Shown in pieces: positions 42,669 through 52,300 of a stretch of 64,000 nucleotides of DNA; position 1 is the first letter of the stretch; each line of letters starts with the position of its first letter. The position numbers were made by a program, and so were the translations under genes. The notes below the pieces were generated by a model. It worked only from the letters and a program-made list of their open reading frames with translations, was not told the DNA's origin and searched no databases. Origin of the DNA: Bacilli bacterium (GTDB lineage Bacteria > Bacillota_I > Bacilli_A > RF39 > UBA660); the NCBI GenBank assembly GCA_017541885.1, contig JAFXYF010000015.1:1-64000 (forward strand), in the 5' to 3' direction.

Positions 42669-43820
42669 ATGAAAAAAATATCAATTTTATCCTTACATTT
42701 AGGATATGGTGGTATTGAAAAATCGATAGTCTCTTTAGCAAATGTTTTATGTGAAAAATATAAGGTAGAAATTGCTACTTGCTATAGACTATATGATAAT
42801 TGTGTTTTTCCTTTAGATAAAAGAGTAAAGGTTAAATATTTAAATGATAAGACTATTGTTCCTAATCATGAAGCTTTAAGAGGAGCATTGAAGTCTCGCA
42901 ATATTATTAAAATAATTAAAGAGGGTTTCTTTGCGATGAAAGTTTTACGCCATCGTAAAAGCGGAATGGTTAATTACTTAAAGAAATGTGATAGTGATGT
43001 AATTATTTCTACAAGAGATATTTTTAATTTTTGGTCTGCTATGTATGGTAGAGATGAGGCTTTAAAAATAGGATGGGAACATAATCATTTTCATGACAAT
43101 ATAAAGTATGCAAATAAAATAATTGATAGTGCTAAAAACTTAGATTATTTAGTTTTAGTTTCTGCAGAATTACAAGAATATTACAAAAAGAATATGAAAG
43201 GAAATAAATGCATGTGTATTTATATTCCTAATTGTATAGATTCAATGCCTCCTAAGAAATCTTCTTTAACTGCAAAGAGATTAATTAGTGTAGGTAGACT
43301 TTCTCCAGAAAAGGGATTCTTAGATTTACTTCGAGTTTATCATATTCTTTATAAGAAGTATCCTGATTGGAAACTTGATATTATTGGTGATGGAAAAGAA
43401 AAGGAATTGTTAGAAGAATATATTAAAGTACATCATATGGAGAAATTTGTTAAATTACATGGATTTCAAAATAAAGATTATATTGATAAAGTTATGCAAG
43501 ACTCATCTATTTATTTAATGACTTCACATACTGAGTCTTTTGGAATAGTACTTATTGAAGCTATGAGTCATGGACTACCTTGTTTAGCAATGGACTCTGC
43601 AGAAGGGGCTCGTGAAATTATTACTAGTGGATATAATGGTTATTTAATTAAAAATAGAAATTATGAAGCAATGGTAAAGAAAATAGGAGATTTAATTAGA
43701 AATAAAGAAGAAAGATTAAAATTAGGGGATAATGCTCGTAAAAGTGTGGAGAAATATACTAGTGAAGCTGTAGGTAAAGAATGGTTTGCCTTAATAGAAG
43801 AGAGTGGTGTTTATGAGTAA
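42669..43820 (+). CDS. GT4-family glycosyltransferase
   Basis: This is a 383-residue GT-B glycosyltransferase. The N-terminal half starts with LSLHLGYGGIEKSIVSLA (G-G-x-E loop), and the C-terminal half has VGRLSPEKGFLDLL, the donor-binding ESFGIVLIEAMSHGLPCL (EX7E motif) and a final helix. Such enzymes transfer a sugar from a nucleotide donor to lipid-linked or polymer acceptors on the cytoplasmic side. Promoter TGgTATAAT is at 42643-42651, and AAGGTGAT precedes the start. It overlaps the next gene by 8 bp, forming an operon with the Alg14/Alg13-like pair. Confidence 0.92.
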   Translation: MKKISILSLHLGYGGIEKSIVSLANVLCEKYKVEIATCYRLYDNCVFPLDKRVKVKYLNDKTIVPNHEALRGALKSRNIIKIIKEGFFAMKVLRHRKSGMVNYLKKCDSDVIISTRDIFNFWSAMYGRDEALKIGWEHNHFHDNIKYANKIIDSAKNLDYLVLVSAELQEYYKKNMKGNKCMCIYIPNCIDSMPPKKSSLTAKRLISVGRLSPEKGFLDLLRVYHILYKKYPDWKLDIIGDGKEKELLEEYIKVHHMEKFVKLHGFQNKDYIDKVMQDSSIYLMTSHTESFGIVLIEAMSHGLPCLAMDSAEGAREIITSGYNGYLIKNRNYEAMVKKIGDLIRNKEERLKLGDNARKSVEKYTSEAVGKEWFALIEESGVYE

Positions 43821-44289
43821 AAAGAATGTAATGTTTATTGCATCAACTGGTGGTCACTTAGAAGAACTATTACAATTATCTCCTATGTTTGATAAGTATA
43901 ATTATCATTTAATTACTGAGAAGACTAAGTCTAATATGTATTTAAAAGATAAGTATAAAGATAAAGTATCTTATTTAGTGTATGGTACTAAACATCATAT
44001 GTTAACTTATCCTTTTAAATTACTTTATAACTGTTTTAAAAGTTTATATTTTTACTTAGTTTATGCTCCTGATTATATTATTACAACGGGGGTTCATACA
44101 GCTGGTCCGATGTGCTGTATAGGTAAAATATTTGGTAGTAAAGTAATCTATATTGAGACATTTGCGAATATGGTTACTAAGACTGCTACTGGTAAATTAA
44201 TTTATCCAATTAGTGATAAATTTATTGTTCAATGGGATAGTATGAAAAATTTATACCCTGATGCAGAAGTTGGGGGGTGGATTTTCTAA
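43813..44289 (+). CDS. Alg14/PssD-like glycosyltransferase subunit
   Basis: This is a 158-residue protein starting at ATG 43813. The start FIASTGGHLEELLQLSPMF, the middle ITTGVHTAGPMCCIGKIFG and the end TATGKLIYPISDKFIVQW... are typical of bacterial Alg14/PssD/CpsF proteins, the membrane-associated half of a bipartite glycosyltransferase. Its stop overlaps the start of the Alg13-like partner by one base. Together they probably add the second sugar to a lipid carrier in polysaccharide or glycan synthesis. Confidence 0.87.
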   Translation: MSKKNVMFIASTGGHLEELLQLSPMFDKYNYHLITEKTKSNMYLKDKYKDKVSYLVYGTKHHMLTYPFKLLYNCFKSLYFYLVYAPDYIITTGVHTAGPMCCIGKIFGSKVIYIETFANMVTKTATGKLIYPISDKFIVQWDSMKNLYPDAEVGGWIF

Positions 44290-45167
44290 TGATACTAGTT
44301 ATTTTAGGTACTCAAGATAAACAATTTCCTAGACTTCTTGAGGCAGTAGATAAATGTATTAATGATGGAATTATTAAAGATAGAGTAGTTGTACAAGCTG
44401 GACAAACAAAATATGAATCTAAGAATATGGAAATATTTGATTTAGTACCAGCACCTGAATTTGCTAAATTAATGGATGAAGCTGATCTTGTTATTACTCA
44501 TGGAGGAGCAGGATCTATTCTTACAGCTATTAAAAAGGGAAAAAAGATAATTGCAGCTGCTAGACTTGCAAAATATAAAGAACATCACAATGATCATCAA
44601 AAACAAATAATTGGAGAGTTTGCAAGTAGAGGATATATTCTTGAATTAGAAGATTTTGATGAATTAGGCGATATGATTAAAAAAATAAAAAAATTTAAGC
44701 CTAAAAAGTTTGAAAGTAATACCAAAAATATGATAAAATTAATTGATGATTATATTAAAGATAGCGACAATACTGCTTGGTATCATAAATATAAAGAAGG
44801 AATTTTATATTTATTCTTTGGAGGTTGTACTACTTTAGTTAATATTATTAGTTTTGCTATACTTAGATTATTTAAAATAGATGTTTATATTAGTAATGGA
44901 ATTGCTTGGATTCTTGCAGTATTATTTGCTTTTGTTACTAATAAAATATTTGTATTTGAAAGTAAAGGTAAAACTAAAAAAGAAACTTTACGTGAAATGA
45001 TTTCTTTCTTTGGATTTAGAGTTTTATCATTATTATTTGACATGGCTATTATGTATTTATTAATAGATATTATTCATGGAAATGAAATTGTTGCTAAAGT
45101 AGTTTCTAATGTAGTAGTAATTATATTAAATTATATTTTTAGTAAAGTATTTATCTTTAAAAAATAA
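44289..45167 (+). CDS. Alg13/PssE-like glycosyltransferase fused to a GtrA-like membrane domain
   Basis: This is a 292-residue protein. Residues 1-160 form the catalytic half: VILGTQDKQFPRLL at the start and LVITHGGAGSILTAIKKGK (donor site) and HHNDHQKQIIGEFAS later, as in Alg13/PssE. Residues about 168-292 hold four membrane segments with the GtrA pattern YLFFGGCTTLVNIISFAIL ... VTNKIFVFES. GtrA-like proteins flip or present undecaprenyl-phosphate-linked sugars. The two functions are normally separate genes, so the fusion suggests direct hand-over of a lipid-linked product to translocation. It starts at ATG 44289 within the upstream stop. Confidence 0.85.
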   Translation: MILVILGTQDKQFPRLLEAVDKCINDGIIKDRVVVQAGQTKYESKNMEIFDLVPAPEFAKLMDEADLVITHGGAGSILTAIKKGKKIIAAARLAKYKEHHNDHQKQIIGEFASRGYILELEDFDELGDMIKKIKKFKPKKFESNTKNMIKLIDDYIKDSDNTAWYHKYKEGILYLFFGGCTTLVNIISFAILRLFKIDVYISNGIAWILAVLFAFVTNKIFVFESKGKTKKETLREMISFFGFRVLSLLFDMAIMYLLIDIIHGNEIVAKVVSNVVVIILNYIFSKVFIFKK

Positions 45168-45185
45168 AAGGAGGCGTCCTTTATG
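45167..45185 (+). promoter_or_regulatory. Hairpin containing the ribosome binding site of the pilin-like gene
   Basis: AAAGGA (45167-45172) and TCCTTT (45177-45182) can pair around GGCG, placing the Shine-Dalgarno AAAGGAGG inside a stem-loop that ends directly at ATG 45183. Confidence 0.45.
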
Positions 45186-48100
45186 ATAAAGAAGAATAAT
45201 AAAGGGTTTACCCTTATTGAGGTTATTGCTGTTGTAGCATTGCTTGGTATTTTGGCTGTTTTTGCTGTTCCGAGAGTTTATGATTTAGTAACAAATAGTC
45301 GTAATAGAGTATATGTAGAAGATGCAATTCGTTTGATTGCTCAAGCACGTTACTCTATGAATGCTAAGAGTGTTAAAATAGAAAAACCAGATATTGGGGA
45401 GAGTATTGTATTTAGTATGAAATATTTAAGCTCTGGTGACTTTCAAAATCCACCTAATGGAGGTAGTTACTTAACAGAGTCTTCTTTCGTTGTTGTAAAA
45501 AATATTAGTGGAGATTATGCTTATTCCACAATGCTTGTTGAAAAAACCGCTAAAGGTCAATACATTGGAGTTGAGTTATCAACAGAAAATGCATTAAATG
45601 CAAAAGATGCAATTAAACATGTTAGAACATTTAGTGTTTCTGAATTAGGTTATGTTGATGAAGATGAAAGTATTGATAAAGGTGGTAAGTTTGTTAATTC
45701 TGGTTTCGTTAATGAGAACCTTAATAAGATTTCTAATGATGGTAATTGGAATCTAGATTCTGATGATATTATTGGATACTATAATAATGAAATTGATGAT
45801 CCTGATGTTGTTGTTGATACTTCATCTCCTAAAGTTACTGCTAAATTTAGTACTAGTGGATCATTACAAACAGTATTAAGTGTGTATGCAACTGATTCTG
45901 ATAATGTTACTAGTGAATTAAGAGTATTTGTTAAAATATCTAATTCAGAAAATGATACTTATCCAAATCCAAATACTGATGCTGGAGAACCTTATGGTAA
46001 TGAAGGATTCTATTCTAAGGATATTAATTTTGCTGATTATGGATTCTCTTATGATAATCCTACTACTGCATATGTTTATATCTTAGTTGCAGATCCTAAT
46101 AATAACTATACACGTAAGAGAATGACTTATGATATTCATGAAAATGAAGCACCTGTTATTAAATTGTTCTCTATTAGTCAATTAACAAATAAAGATTTTA
46201 AGATGCCTTCTGTAAAGGTTGCTTTAACAGCAACTGATGATATGGATAAGACTGAAGATTTATTTGTATGTTTTGCACAAGATAGTACACCTGAGACTTG
46301 TTCTCCATATAAAAAGTATTCTAATTTATTTGGAAATACTGGAAGTTATACATATACATTTAAAAATTCTAGAGGCGATGATATTACTGTACCTGATGGA
46401 AGTAGTCATACTCTAACAGTTTATGTTAAAGATTCTTTAGGATTAACTACTCATAAAGAGACAAGTTATCAATTATACAATAATGCTGGACCAAATATTG
46501 TAATTGGTAATTTTGGAACAAGTTGTGCTTATATGAAGAATGGAGTATGTCAATGTAATGGAGCAAGTTGTAATTCTTTAACTGCTGTTGTTAATTTAAA
46601 TGTTACAGATGATATTACTGATTCAGATGATGTTAAATTAAAAATTTATCATACATTAGAAAATGATAATACTCCTAAGGGTATAGTTGAAACTACTTTT
46701 GGTCAATTTAGAAATAGTGATCAGAAGTATACTTTCTCTGGTGGATATGATGGTAAAGCTAGAACAATTTATATAGAGGCAACTGATGAGTATGGTGTTA
46801 CTAATTCAGCTAGTAAAGTATTTACTGGAGTATATGAGGATTCTGCTCCTTCAATTACAGTTCCTGCTGGAAGAACTTTTATTACTTCTGCTGAGGATGC
46901 TTGTGATGGAATAAGTGGTTGTAGAGGAACTAATAGTTATAATGTTAATTTAAATTTCCAAGTTGAAGATGATATTACTAATACAGGAGATTTAAAAGTA
47001 TGTGTTTCTGAGCGAAGAGCTGATTGTGAAAGTAATAAGAAAGATTCTAATACTTTTGTTAAGTATTCAGAGTTTGATCGTACTTATGAATTTTCTCATG
47101 ATGATATAACTAATGGTTTATTATATCCTAATCCGGCTATTACAAAGAACTTATATGCAGCTGTAGTTGATGGTAAAGGAAACTATAAAGCATATAATAC
47201 TTTAAATCCAATTGAATATACTTTATATAACAATCATAAACCTGATATTACTGGTTCATTTGGAATTAGTTCAACTTCTTCTGAAGGTGGAAGAAATTTA
47301 AGAACGGTTAAAATTAATACTAGTGATCTAGAGGTGCTAGATGACTTTGAAAAATATACTGCTCGTTTCTGCTATTATATAAATGCTGGTGATGAGATTT
47401 GTACTCCATTTGAGAACTTTAATGGTTTAAAGAGTCGTTTATCTTCATTCTTTGAATATACTGATAGTGCTGGAAATCCAGTTAAGTATACTGGTCAAGA
47501 ATTTAAGAATTATTTTGAAGTTAAAGATAATTATGGAGAAACTGATAAGACTGAAGTTGTTAATTATAAATTGTTTGCTGATCAAAAACCTAGAATTAAT
47601 TCGTTTGTAGTAAAAAGTATAAACGATGATTATAATAGTAATATTTTTAATGCGACATTTGATATTTTGGATTATGAAGATTCATATTCAGTTTGTGTTG
47701 CACCTTATGGTACTACTTGTAGAGATGAGGATTATGTAAAGAATACTAATGGCGACTTATTTGATGGAGAATATGGTGGTACCTATACAATTGAGGTTAA
47801 TGGTCAATCTAAATTTGGTTGGAGTGAAAGCTATGAAGAGAGTAACCTTACTAAAACACTTGTTCTTCATGTAAAAGATACAAATGGTCAAACTGAAACT
47901 GCAACAACTACATATACTTTATATGAATTGTGTTCTACTACTGATTCAGAAAAATTAGTAGTTGTTGATGATACTTATAATCCTACTTTTGAAAATGGAA
48001 GAGAGATATCTGCTTCTGCTTGTCAGGGAATGTGTTTTAGACATTATATAACTACTAATAATGCTACTCATATTAATTATGAAACAAAGACTAATGAGAT

Positions 48101-49469
48101 AAAAGGTAACTATAAGAAGAAAATTACATATAGTGATAATTTGGTAAATAATTATTGTGATAAGTATCAAGAGGTTGAATTAATGTGTGATTATGTTGAT
48201 TGCTTTGTTACTGGTAATCAAGATAATGTTAATACTAATGTTATTGGAATGAAGTTAATTGATGAAAATAAAAAATGGTATTATTCTAATAATAAAGTTA
48301 GAAGAGAAGTATTAATTGATAAACCTTATTGTGAAAATCCTGGAACAGATGCTTATTTCTATCCTGGAGACTCAAGATGTAGTAATATTGAAGACATTTG
48401 TGATGCTGGTGCTAGAGCAGAATGTAGTCCTACTATTACTGCTGAATATGATGCTGTTGCGGCTGAAATAAATGCTGCTGAAGAGGCATACGAAACTGAA
48501 CTAGCAGCTTATAATCAAGAATATGTATCTGCGCTTGAAGACTATTTACTTACTAAATATGATAGTAGCTATGATTCAATTATTCATAAATGTACTCCTC
48601 ATGAGTTAGAAATAGATAGTATAGATACTGTTGGAATGTGTACTGCTGCTGAGAATTGTACTGCTTGTAAAAACCATACTTATACCGTTCCCGATGGTTA
48701 TACAGAAGAGGAATATTTACAAATGATGTGTACTCAGTTTGATGAAATAGAAGATGTAAATGCATGTCAAACTTTAAAACCTACTGGTGAGCAAGCTGAA
48801 TTATGTGATCTTGCAGTTGAATGTTCTGATTTTGAATATGAATCTCAACATATTAGAGGAAACTTTAGAGACAGTTATCTTGAAAGTCATCCAGAACCAG
48901 TTGAGCCATATGTTGTTTTCCCTGAAACATATAATAGTCCTGATTGGCCTGATATTTATGCAGATCTTATAGAAAGCGGTGAATATACTGAAGATCAAAT
49001 ATTCTTTGAATATGATAAAAATGCTCATATGGCAACTTGTGTAGAAACAAAAATGCCAACATGTAGAAATTATTATAATTTCTGTAATGCTCCATTTACA
49101 TCTTATAAAAAGAGAGTTAATTGTGATGAATTTCCTGATATAACACCAATCTATTGTCGTAGTAGTGATACAACTAATGGTTTGTGTTTAGAAAATGATA
49201 ATACTTGTACTTCAGGTGATACTGATTGTCAAAAAGTATGTTATCAGAATTATAATTGTCAAGATGAGTATGAAATTAGACCGGTTGTATTTACATGTAA
49301 TGGATATTATAAAGCTTATCAAGCAAAAAGTGATGGTACTAATATGACGTTACAAGAGATGCCACTTAAAGTTTGTCCTGACTTTATAAGATTGTTCCCT
49401 GCATTCTCAGAATACAAAGAGGGAGATCCAAAAGCTTATATCCGATTTAATCCGGATGAGATTGGTTAG
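45183..49469 (+). CDS. Giant protein with a type IV prepilin N-terminus
   Basis: This is a 1428-residue protein; ordinary pilins have 130-200 residues. The N-terminus NNKGFTLIEVIAVVALLGIL is a textbook prepilin signal: cleavage after Gly, Phe1, Glu5, then a hydrophobic helix. After a short pilin-like stalk come about six Ig/cadherin-like modules of roughly 115 residues (about 215-920), most with a DD-x-x-D motif such as TDDMDKTEDLFVCFA, followed by a C-terminal region of about 510 residues with 31 cysteines by my count. It is expected to be exported and processed by a prepilin peptidase and to act as an adhesive tip or surface-spanning fibre. No pilus ATPase, platform or prepilin peptidase gene is in this window. 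Confidence 0.85.
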   Translation: MIKKNNKGFTLIEVIAVVALLGILAVFAVPRVYDLVTNSRNRVYVEDAIRLIAQARYSMNAKSVKIEKPDIGESIVFSMKYLSSGDFQNPPNGGSYLTESSFVVVKNISGDYAYSTMLVEKTAKGQYIGVELSTENALNAKDAIKHVRTFSVSELGYVDEDESIDKGGKFVNSGFVNENLNKISNDGNWNLDSDDIIGYYNNEIDDPDVVVDTSSPKVTAKFSTSGSLQTVLSVYATDSDNVTSELRVFVKISNSENDTYPNPNTDAGEPYGNEGFYSKDINFADYGFSYDNPTTAYVYILVADPNNNYTRKRMTYDIHENEAPVIKLFSISQLTNKDFKMPSVKVALTATDDMDKTEDLFVCFAQDSTPETCSPYKKYSNLFGNTGSYTYTFKNSRGDDITVPDGSSHTLTVYVKDSLGLTTHKETSYQLYNNAGPNIVIGNFGTSCAYMKNGVCQCNGASCNSLTAVVNLNVTDDITDSDDVKLKIYHTLENDNTPKGIVETTFGQFRNSDQKYTFSGGYDGKARTIYIEATDEYGVTNSASKVFTGVYEDSAPSITVPAGRTFITSAEDACDGISGCRGTNSYNVNLNFQVEDDITNTGDLKVCVSERRADCESNKKDSNTFVKYSEFDRTYEFSHDDITNGLLYPNPAITKNLYAAVVDGKGNYKAYNTLNPIEYTLYNNHKPDITGSFGISSTSSEGGRNLRTVKINTSDLEVLDDFEKYTARFCYYINAGDEICTPFENFNGLKSRLSSFFEYTDSAGNPVKYTGQEFKNYFEVKDNYGETDKTEVVNYKLFADQKPRINSFVVKSINDDYNSNIFNATFDILDYEDSYSVCVAPYGTTCRDEDYVKNTNGDLFDGEYGGTYTIEVNGQSKFGWSESYEESNLTKTLVLHVKDTNGQTETATTTYTLYELCSTTDSEKLVVVDDTYNPTFENGREISASACQGMCFRHYITTNNATHINYETKTNEIKGNYKKKITYSDNLVNNYCDKYQEVELMCDYVDCFVTGNQDNVNTNVIGMKLIDENKKWYYSNNKVRREVLIDKPYCENPGTDAYFYPGDSRCSNIEDICDAGARAECSPTITAEYDAVAAEINAAEEAYETELAAYNQEYVSALEDYLLTKYDSSYDSIIHKCTPHELEIDSIDTVGMCTAAENCTACKNHTYTVPDGYTEEEYLQMMCTQFDEIEDVNACQTLKPTGEQAELCDLAVECSDFEYESQHIRGNFRDSYLESHPEPVEPYVVFPETYNSPDWPDIYADLIESGEYTEDQIFFEYDKNAHMATCVETKMPTCRNYYNFCNAPFTSYKKRVNCDEFPDITPIYCRSSDTTNGLCLENDNTCTSGDTDCQKVCYQNYNCQDEYEIRPVVFTCNGYYKAYQAKSDGTNMTLQEMPLKVCPDFIRLFPAFSEYKEGDPKAYIRFNPDEIG

Positions 49470-49480
49470 GAGTTGGTTTT

Positions 49481-50056
49481 ATGGAAAAGAAATTAAATGA
49501 AAAACAAAATAGAATAATAATTGTTGGTGTTATAGTTATTGTTTTTGTAGTATTAATATTATTCTTATTCTATTACCTTCATAAGAATGGTGTTTTGGGT
49601 AATAGTGGAGTTGACAGAGAAGTAAAATTAAAGGGTGTTTCTATGTTAGATGAACCTGTAATTATAGATCCTCATACGCTTGGTGAAAGCTGTACATCTG
49701 ATGCAAAAATATGTGTTAGAGATTTAGCAATTAAATATGAAATGACTGATGAGGCAAATAATTTATCTAGAGGTATTATTACTTATACTATTAATAGTGA
49801 TCTTAGTAATACTTTTGATAAGCCAATTCGTATTACTTTAGGAGGCTATAAGTTAGCTTTCTATTGTGGATCAATTTCAGCATATGGGTACTGTAGTGGT
49901 ACATTTGGATTTGAAAACTTTAATTTTGATTATACTAGTTTGGATACTTATGTAGTTGAATATACTGGTACCGGTGATAATCAAACATTGTATGATAATA
50001 TTGTTGCTGATGGTGCATATGATGATTTAATAGTTGATTATCCTCCTGGAGAATAA
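49481..50056 (+). CDS. Single-pass membrane protein next to the pilin-like gene
   Basis: This is a 191-residue protein. ATG 49481 follows AGGAGT 9 bp upstream. A membrane segment (about 13-33) separates a short basic inside part from about 155 outside residues with four or five cysteines (GESCTSDAKICVRD, FYCGSISAYGYCSG), likely disulfide-bonded. It ends YPPGE. It lies 11 bp after the pilin-like gene and before a strong terminator, so the two are co-transcribed. Role unknown; a pilin-associated protein is plausible. Confidence 0.6.
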   Translation: MEKKLNEKQNRIIIVGVIVIVFVVLILFLFYYLHKNGVLGNSGVDREVKLKGVSMLDEPVIIDPHTLGESCTSDAKICVRDLAIKYEMTDEANNLSRGIITYTINSDLSNTFDKPIRITLGGYKLAFYCGSISAYGYCSGTFGFENFNFDYTSLDTYVVEYTGTGDNQTLYDNIVADGAYDDLIVDYPPGE

Positions 50057-50070
50057 TATGTAAAATAATA

Positions 50071-50099
50071 AAAAAGACATTGTCAAATGTCTTTTTTTT
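50071..50099 (+). terminator. Terminator of the pilin-like unit
   Basis: AAGACATT-gtca-AATGTCTT and eight T. Confidence 0.82.
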
Positions 50100-50155
50100 G
50101 TGTCTAATTTATGACAAAGACTATTTATTTTGTTAAAATTATAATAGGTGATACT

Positions 50156-50722
50156 ATGAATACTCGTAAATTAGCATATTTATTTTTAAGTATTAGTCTT
50201 GTAATGATAGTTGCAGGAAGTTTTTCATCTTTCTTAATAGGACTTAGAGAAGATCATCAAAGGGTATTACGTAGAATGGATGATGTATCTGGTATATTTG
50301 AAGGATTTAGTACTAATACAACTATGTTTGAAGACTATAGGGATGAATTATATACAGAGGTATTAGGTAATGTATATTATGATACTATGTATAAAACAGA
50401 TGAGACTGTAAAAGGTAAACTTAATGAATATGAAGCAATTGTGGATGGTATTAAGAAAGATACTAAAAAGCTAGATTCTTTATGTAAACATGTTTATTAT
50501 CCTGATAGTGAGGTTAATAAAATGTGTACTAATTATAAGAGTATTTATGAACAAGTTGTGAATTATTATGTGACTGATATTCATACATATAATGATAATG
50601 TTGAAAAGTATAATGCTTATCAGGATACAATTAAAAAAGATTTGAAAATTAGGAAGTATCATACTGAATATGATTATATAGATTATAATGGTGATAATAT
50701 ATTTGATGGTAAAGAGGAGTAG
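50156..50722 (+). CDS. Single-pass membrane protein, unknown
   Basis: This is a 188-residue protein. ATG 50156 follows AGGTGATACT; the frame extends to 50111 without a ribosome binding site. One membrane segment (about 7-27, YLFLSISLVMIVAGSFSSFL) is followed by a charged, helical, probably extracellular region with two cysteines (DSLCKHVYYPDSEVNKMC). The C-terminus ends in YIDYNGDNIFDGKEE. No family is recognised. It is 3 bp from the NAGPA-like gene and likely acts with it. Confidence 0.58.
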   Translation: MNTRKLAYLFLSISLVMIVAGSFSSFLIGLREDHQRVLRRMDDVSGIFEGFSTNTTMFEDYRDELYTEVLGNVYYDTMYKTDETVKGKLNEYEAIVDGIKKDTKKLDSLCKHVYYPDSEVNKMCTNYKSIYEQVVNYYVTDIHTYNDNVEKYNAYQDTIKKDLKIRKYHTEYDYIDYNGDNIFDGKEE

Positions 50723-50725
50723 AGA

Positions 50726-51769
50726 ATGTTTAAGAGAAAGAAAAAGACAACTACTTACAAATGGCCTTTAAAACGTAAGATTGTTGCGTGGGTATCATTC
50801 TTATACATTGTTTTCTTTTCTTGTTTTCTATTTTTATTCTATGGACCAATTAATAGTTTTAAAGAGTTTTGGATTACTAGTGCGATGACTACTATGTCTC
50901 ATCAGTACTTAGCAACATGGATATATAGTGAATCTTATATTCAAGAAGTTCTTTCTAAAAATAGTGTTGTAGAAGTAGATGAGATTAGTGATCCTTCTCA
51001 GATAAAATTTAGAAAATACTCTAAAACAATTTATCGTAATGAATATGAAAAAGAAGTTTTAACACATGAAGATGATGATGTATATAAAGTTATTCCAATT
51101 AGTGGGAATGGATATCAAGGATATGTAGTTGCTATATATGATCCTTCGAGAATTCATATTGCGACTACTGCATATTTAGGAGAGAGAGGAGAATCTATTC
51201 TTACTGTTAGTAAAAGGGAAAAAGCTCTTGTAGCGATGAATGCTGGGGGATTCTATGATCCTGATTGGAATAGTAATGGTGCTCTTCCACATGGAACAGT
51301 TATTTCTAAAGGAAAAGTTGTAAGTGATTATATTGATTCCGGTAATGGAGGAGGTTTCATTGGTTTTACTAATGAAAATAAATTTATTCTAGGAAATATG
51401 ACTAAAGAAGAAGCTGTTAAGATTGGATATAGGGATGCAATTGAATTTGGACCATATTTGATTGTTAATGGAAAAAGGAGTTTTTTTAGAGGTAATGGTG
51501 GATGGGGTATTGCCCCAAGAAGTGCTATTGGACAAAGACAAGATGGTATAGTATTATTTGTAGTAATTAATGGAAGAACGGCAGCTAGTTTAGGTGCAGA
51601 TATGATAGATTTATGTGATATTATGGAGAACTATGGAGCTTATAATGCAGCAAATCTAGATGGAGGAAGTTCTTCAGAGCTTGTTGTAGAACAAAAAATT
51701 GTTAATAATCCTGTTGCTGGTGGAGATAATGGTTTAAGAGATATGTCTACTTTTTGGGTTGTTGTTTAA
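50726..51769 (+). CDS. Membrane-anchored phosphodiester glycosidase (NAGPA family), copy 1
   Basis: This is a 347-residue protein. A basic start and membrane segment (about 18-42) anchor a C-terminal extracellular domain (about 115-347) with NAGPA/PF09992 blocks: VAMNAGGFYDPD, EFGPYLIVNGK, GWGIAPRSAIGQRQDG, and AANLDGGSSSE near the end. Family members cleave sugar-phosphodiester bonds (in animals, uncovering mannose-6-phosphate). In bacteria, teichoic-acid-like or glycan-phosphate polymers are plausible substrates. It shares about the first 80 residues' pattern SAMTTMSHQYLA with copy 2 at 53769, marking them as paralogs. Confidence 0.82.
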   Translation: MFKRKKKTTTYKWPLKRKIVAWVSFLYIVFFSCFLFLFYGPINSFKEFWITSAMTTMSHQYLATWIYSESYIQEVLSKNSVVEVDEISDPSQIKFRKYSKTIYRNEYEKEVLTHEDDDVYKVIPISGNGYQGYVVAIYDPSRIHIATTAYLGERGESILTVSKREKALVAMNAGGFYDPDWNSNGALPHGTVISKGKVVSDYIDSGNGGGFIGFTNENKFILGNMTKEEAVKIGYRDAIEFGPYLIVNGKRSFFRGNGGWGIAPRSAIGQRQDGIVLFVVINGRTAASLGADMIDLCDIMENYGAYNAANLDGGSSSELVVEQKIVNNPVAGGDNGLRDMSTFWVVV

Positions 51770-51820
51770 TAATTTGTGATACAATATATTTAGTTGAGGG
51801 GTTTAGAGGAGAGTGAAAGT

Positions 51821-52216
51821 ATGCTTATATTAACTGATATTGCTTCTGCTTGTAATGATGCTGCTCTTGCGTCAATATTAGCAATTTTAAGAAGGATATT
51901 AAATTTAATTCAAATTATTGGACCAATTTTAGCTATTGTTAGTATGGTTATTCATATTACTATGTTAGTTAAAGATCCTGAAGATAAAAAGAGAATGAAG
52001 AAATTACATAATAGTATTCTTGCATTATTTATTCTTTTCTTTGTTCCTGTTTTTGTTAATGTTACAATGGGATTATTAGGAGACGGAACAACTTTTAGTA
52101 GTTGTTGGAATAATGCAATAGAACCTAGTAATAACAATGGTGAAAGATATGTTTCACCTTATGATGATAATCGTAAATCAGAGGTTTATACTAATCAGGG
52201 AGATTATCAAAAATAA
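51821..52216 (+). CDS. Small two-segment membrane protein, unknown
   Basis: This is a 131-residue protein. ATG 51821 follows GAGGAGAGTGAAAG; the frame extends to 51794 within the leader. Two hydrophobic helices (about 28-47 and 63-83) are joined by a charged turn (VKDPEDKKRMKKLHN), with a polar tail of about 45 residues holding a single pair-capable cysteine. The layout recalls VirB2/TrbC-like small membrane proteins or holins, but similarity is only in shape. It starts its own unit (TGaTACAAT at 51777-51785) between the two NAGPA-like genes. Confidence 0.6.
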   Translation: MLILTDIASACNDAALASILAILRRILNLIQIIGPILAIVSMVIHITMLVKDPEDKKRMKKLHNSILALFILFFVPVFVNVTMGLLGDGTTFSSCWNNAIEPSNNNGERYVSPYDDNRKSEVYTNQGDYQK

Positions 52217-52300
52217 GCCTTATAAAAGGTCAAAAATAAAGTGTAGGTCTTGTACTTACATTTTTCTTTTGGTATAATCATTTAAGATGGAGTGTTAAGT

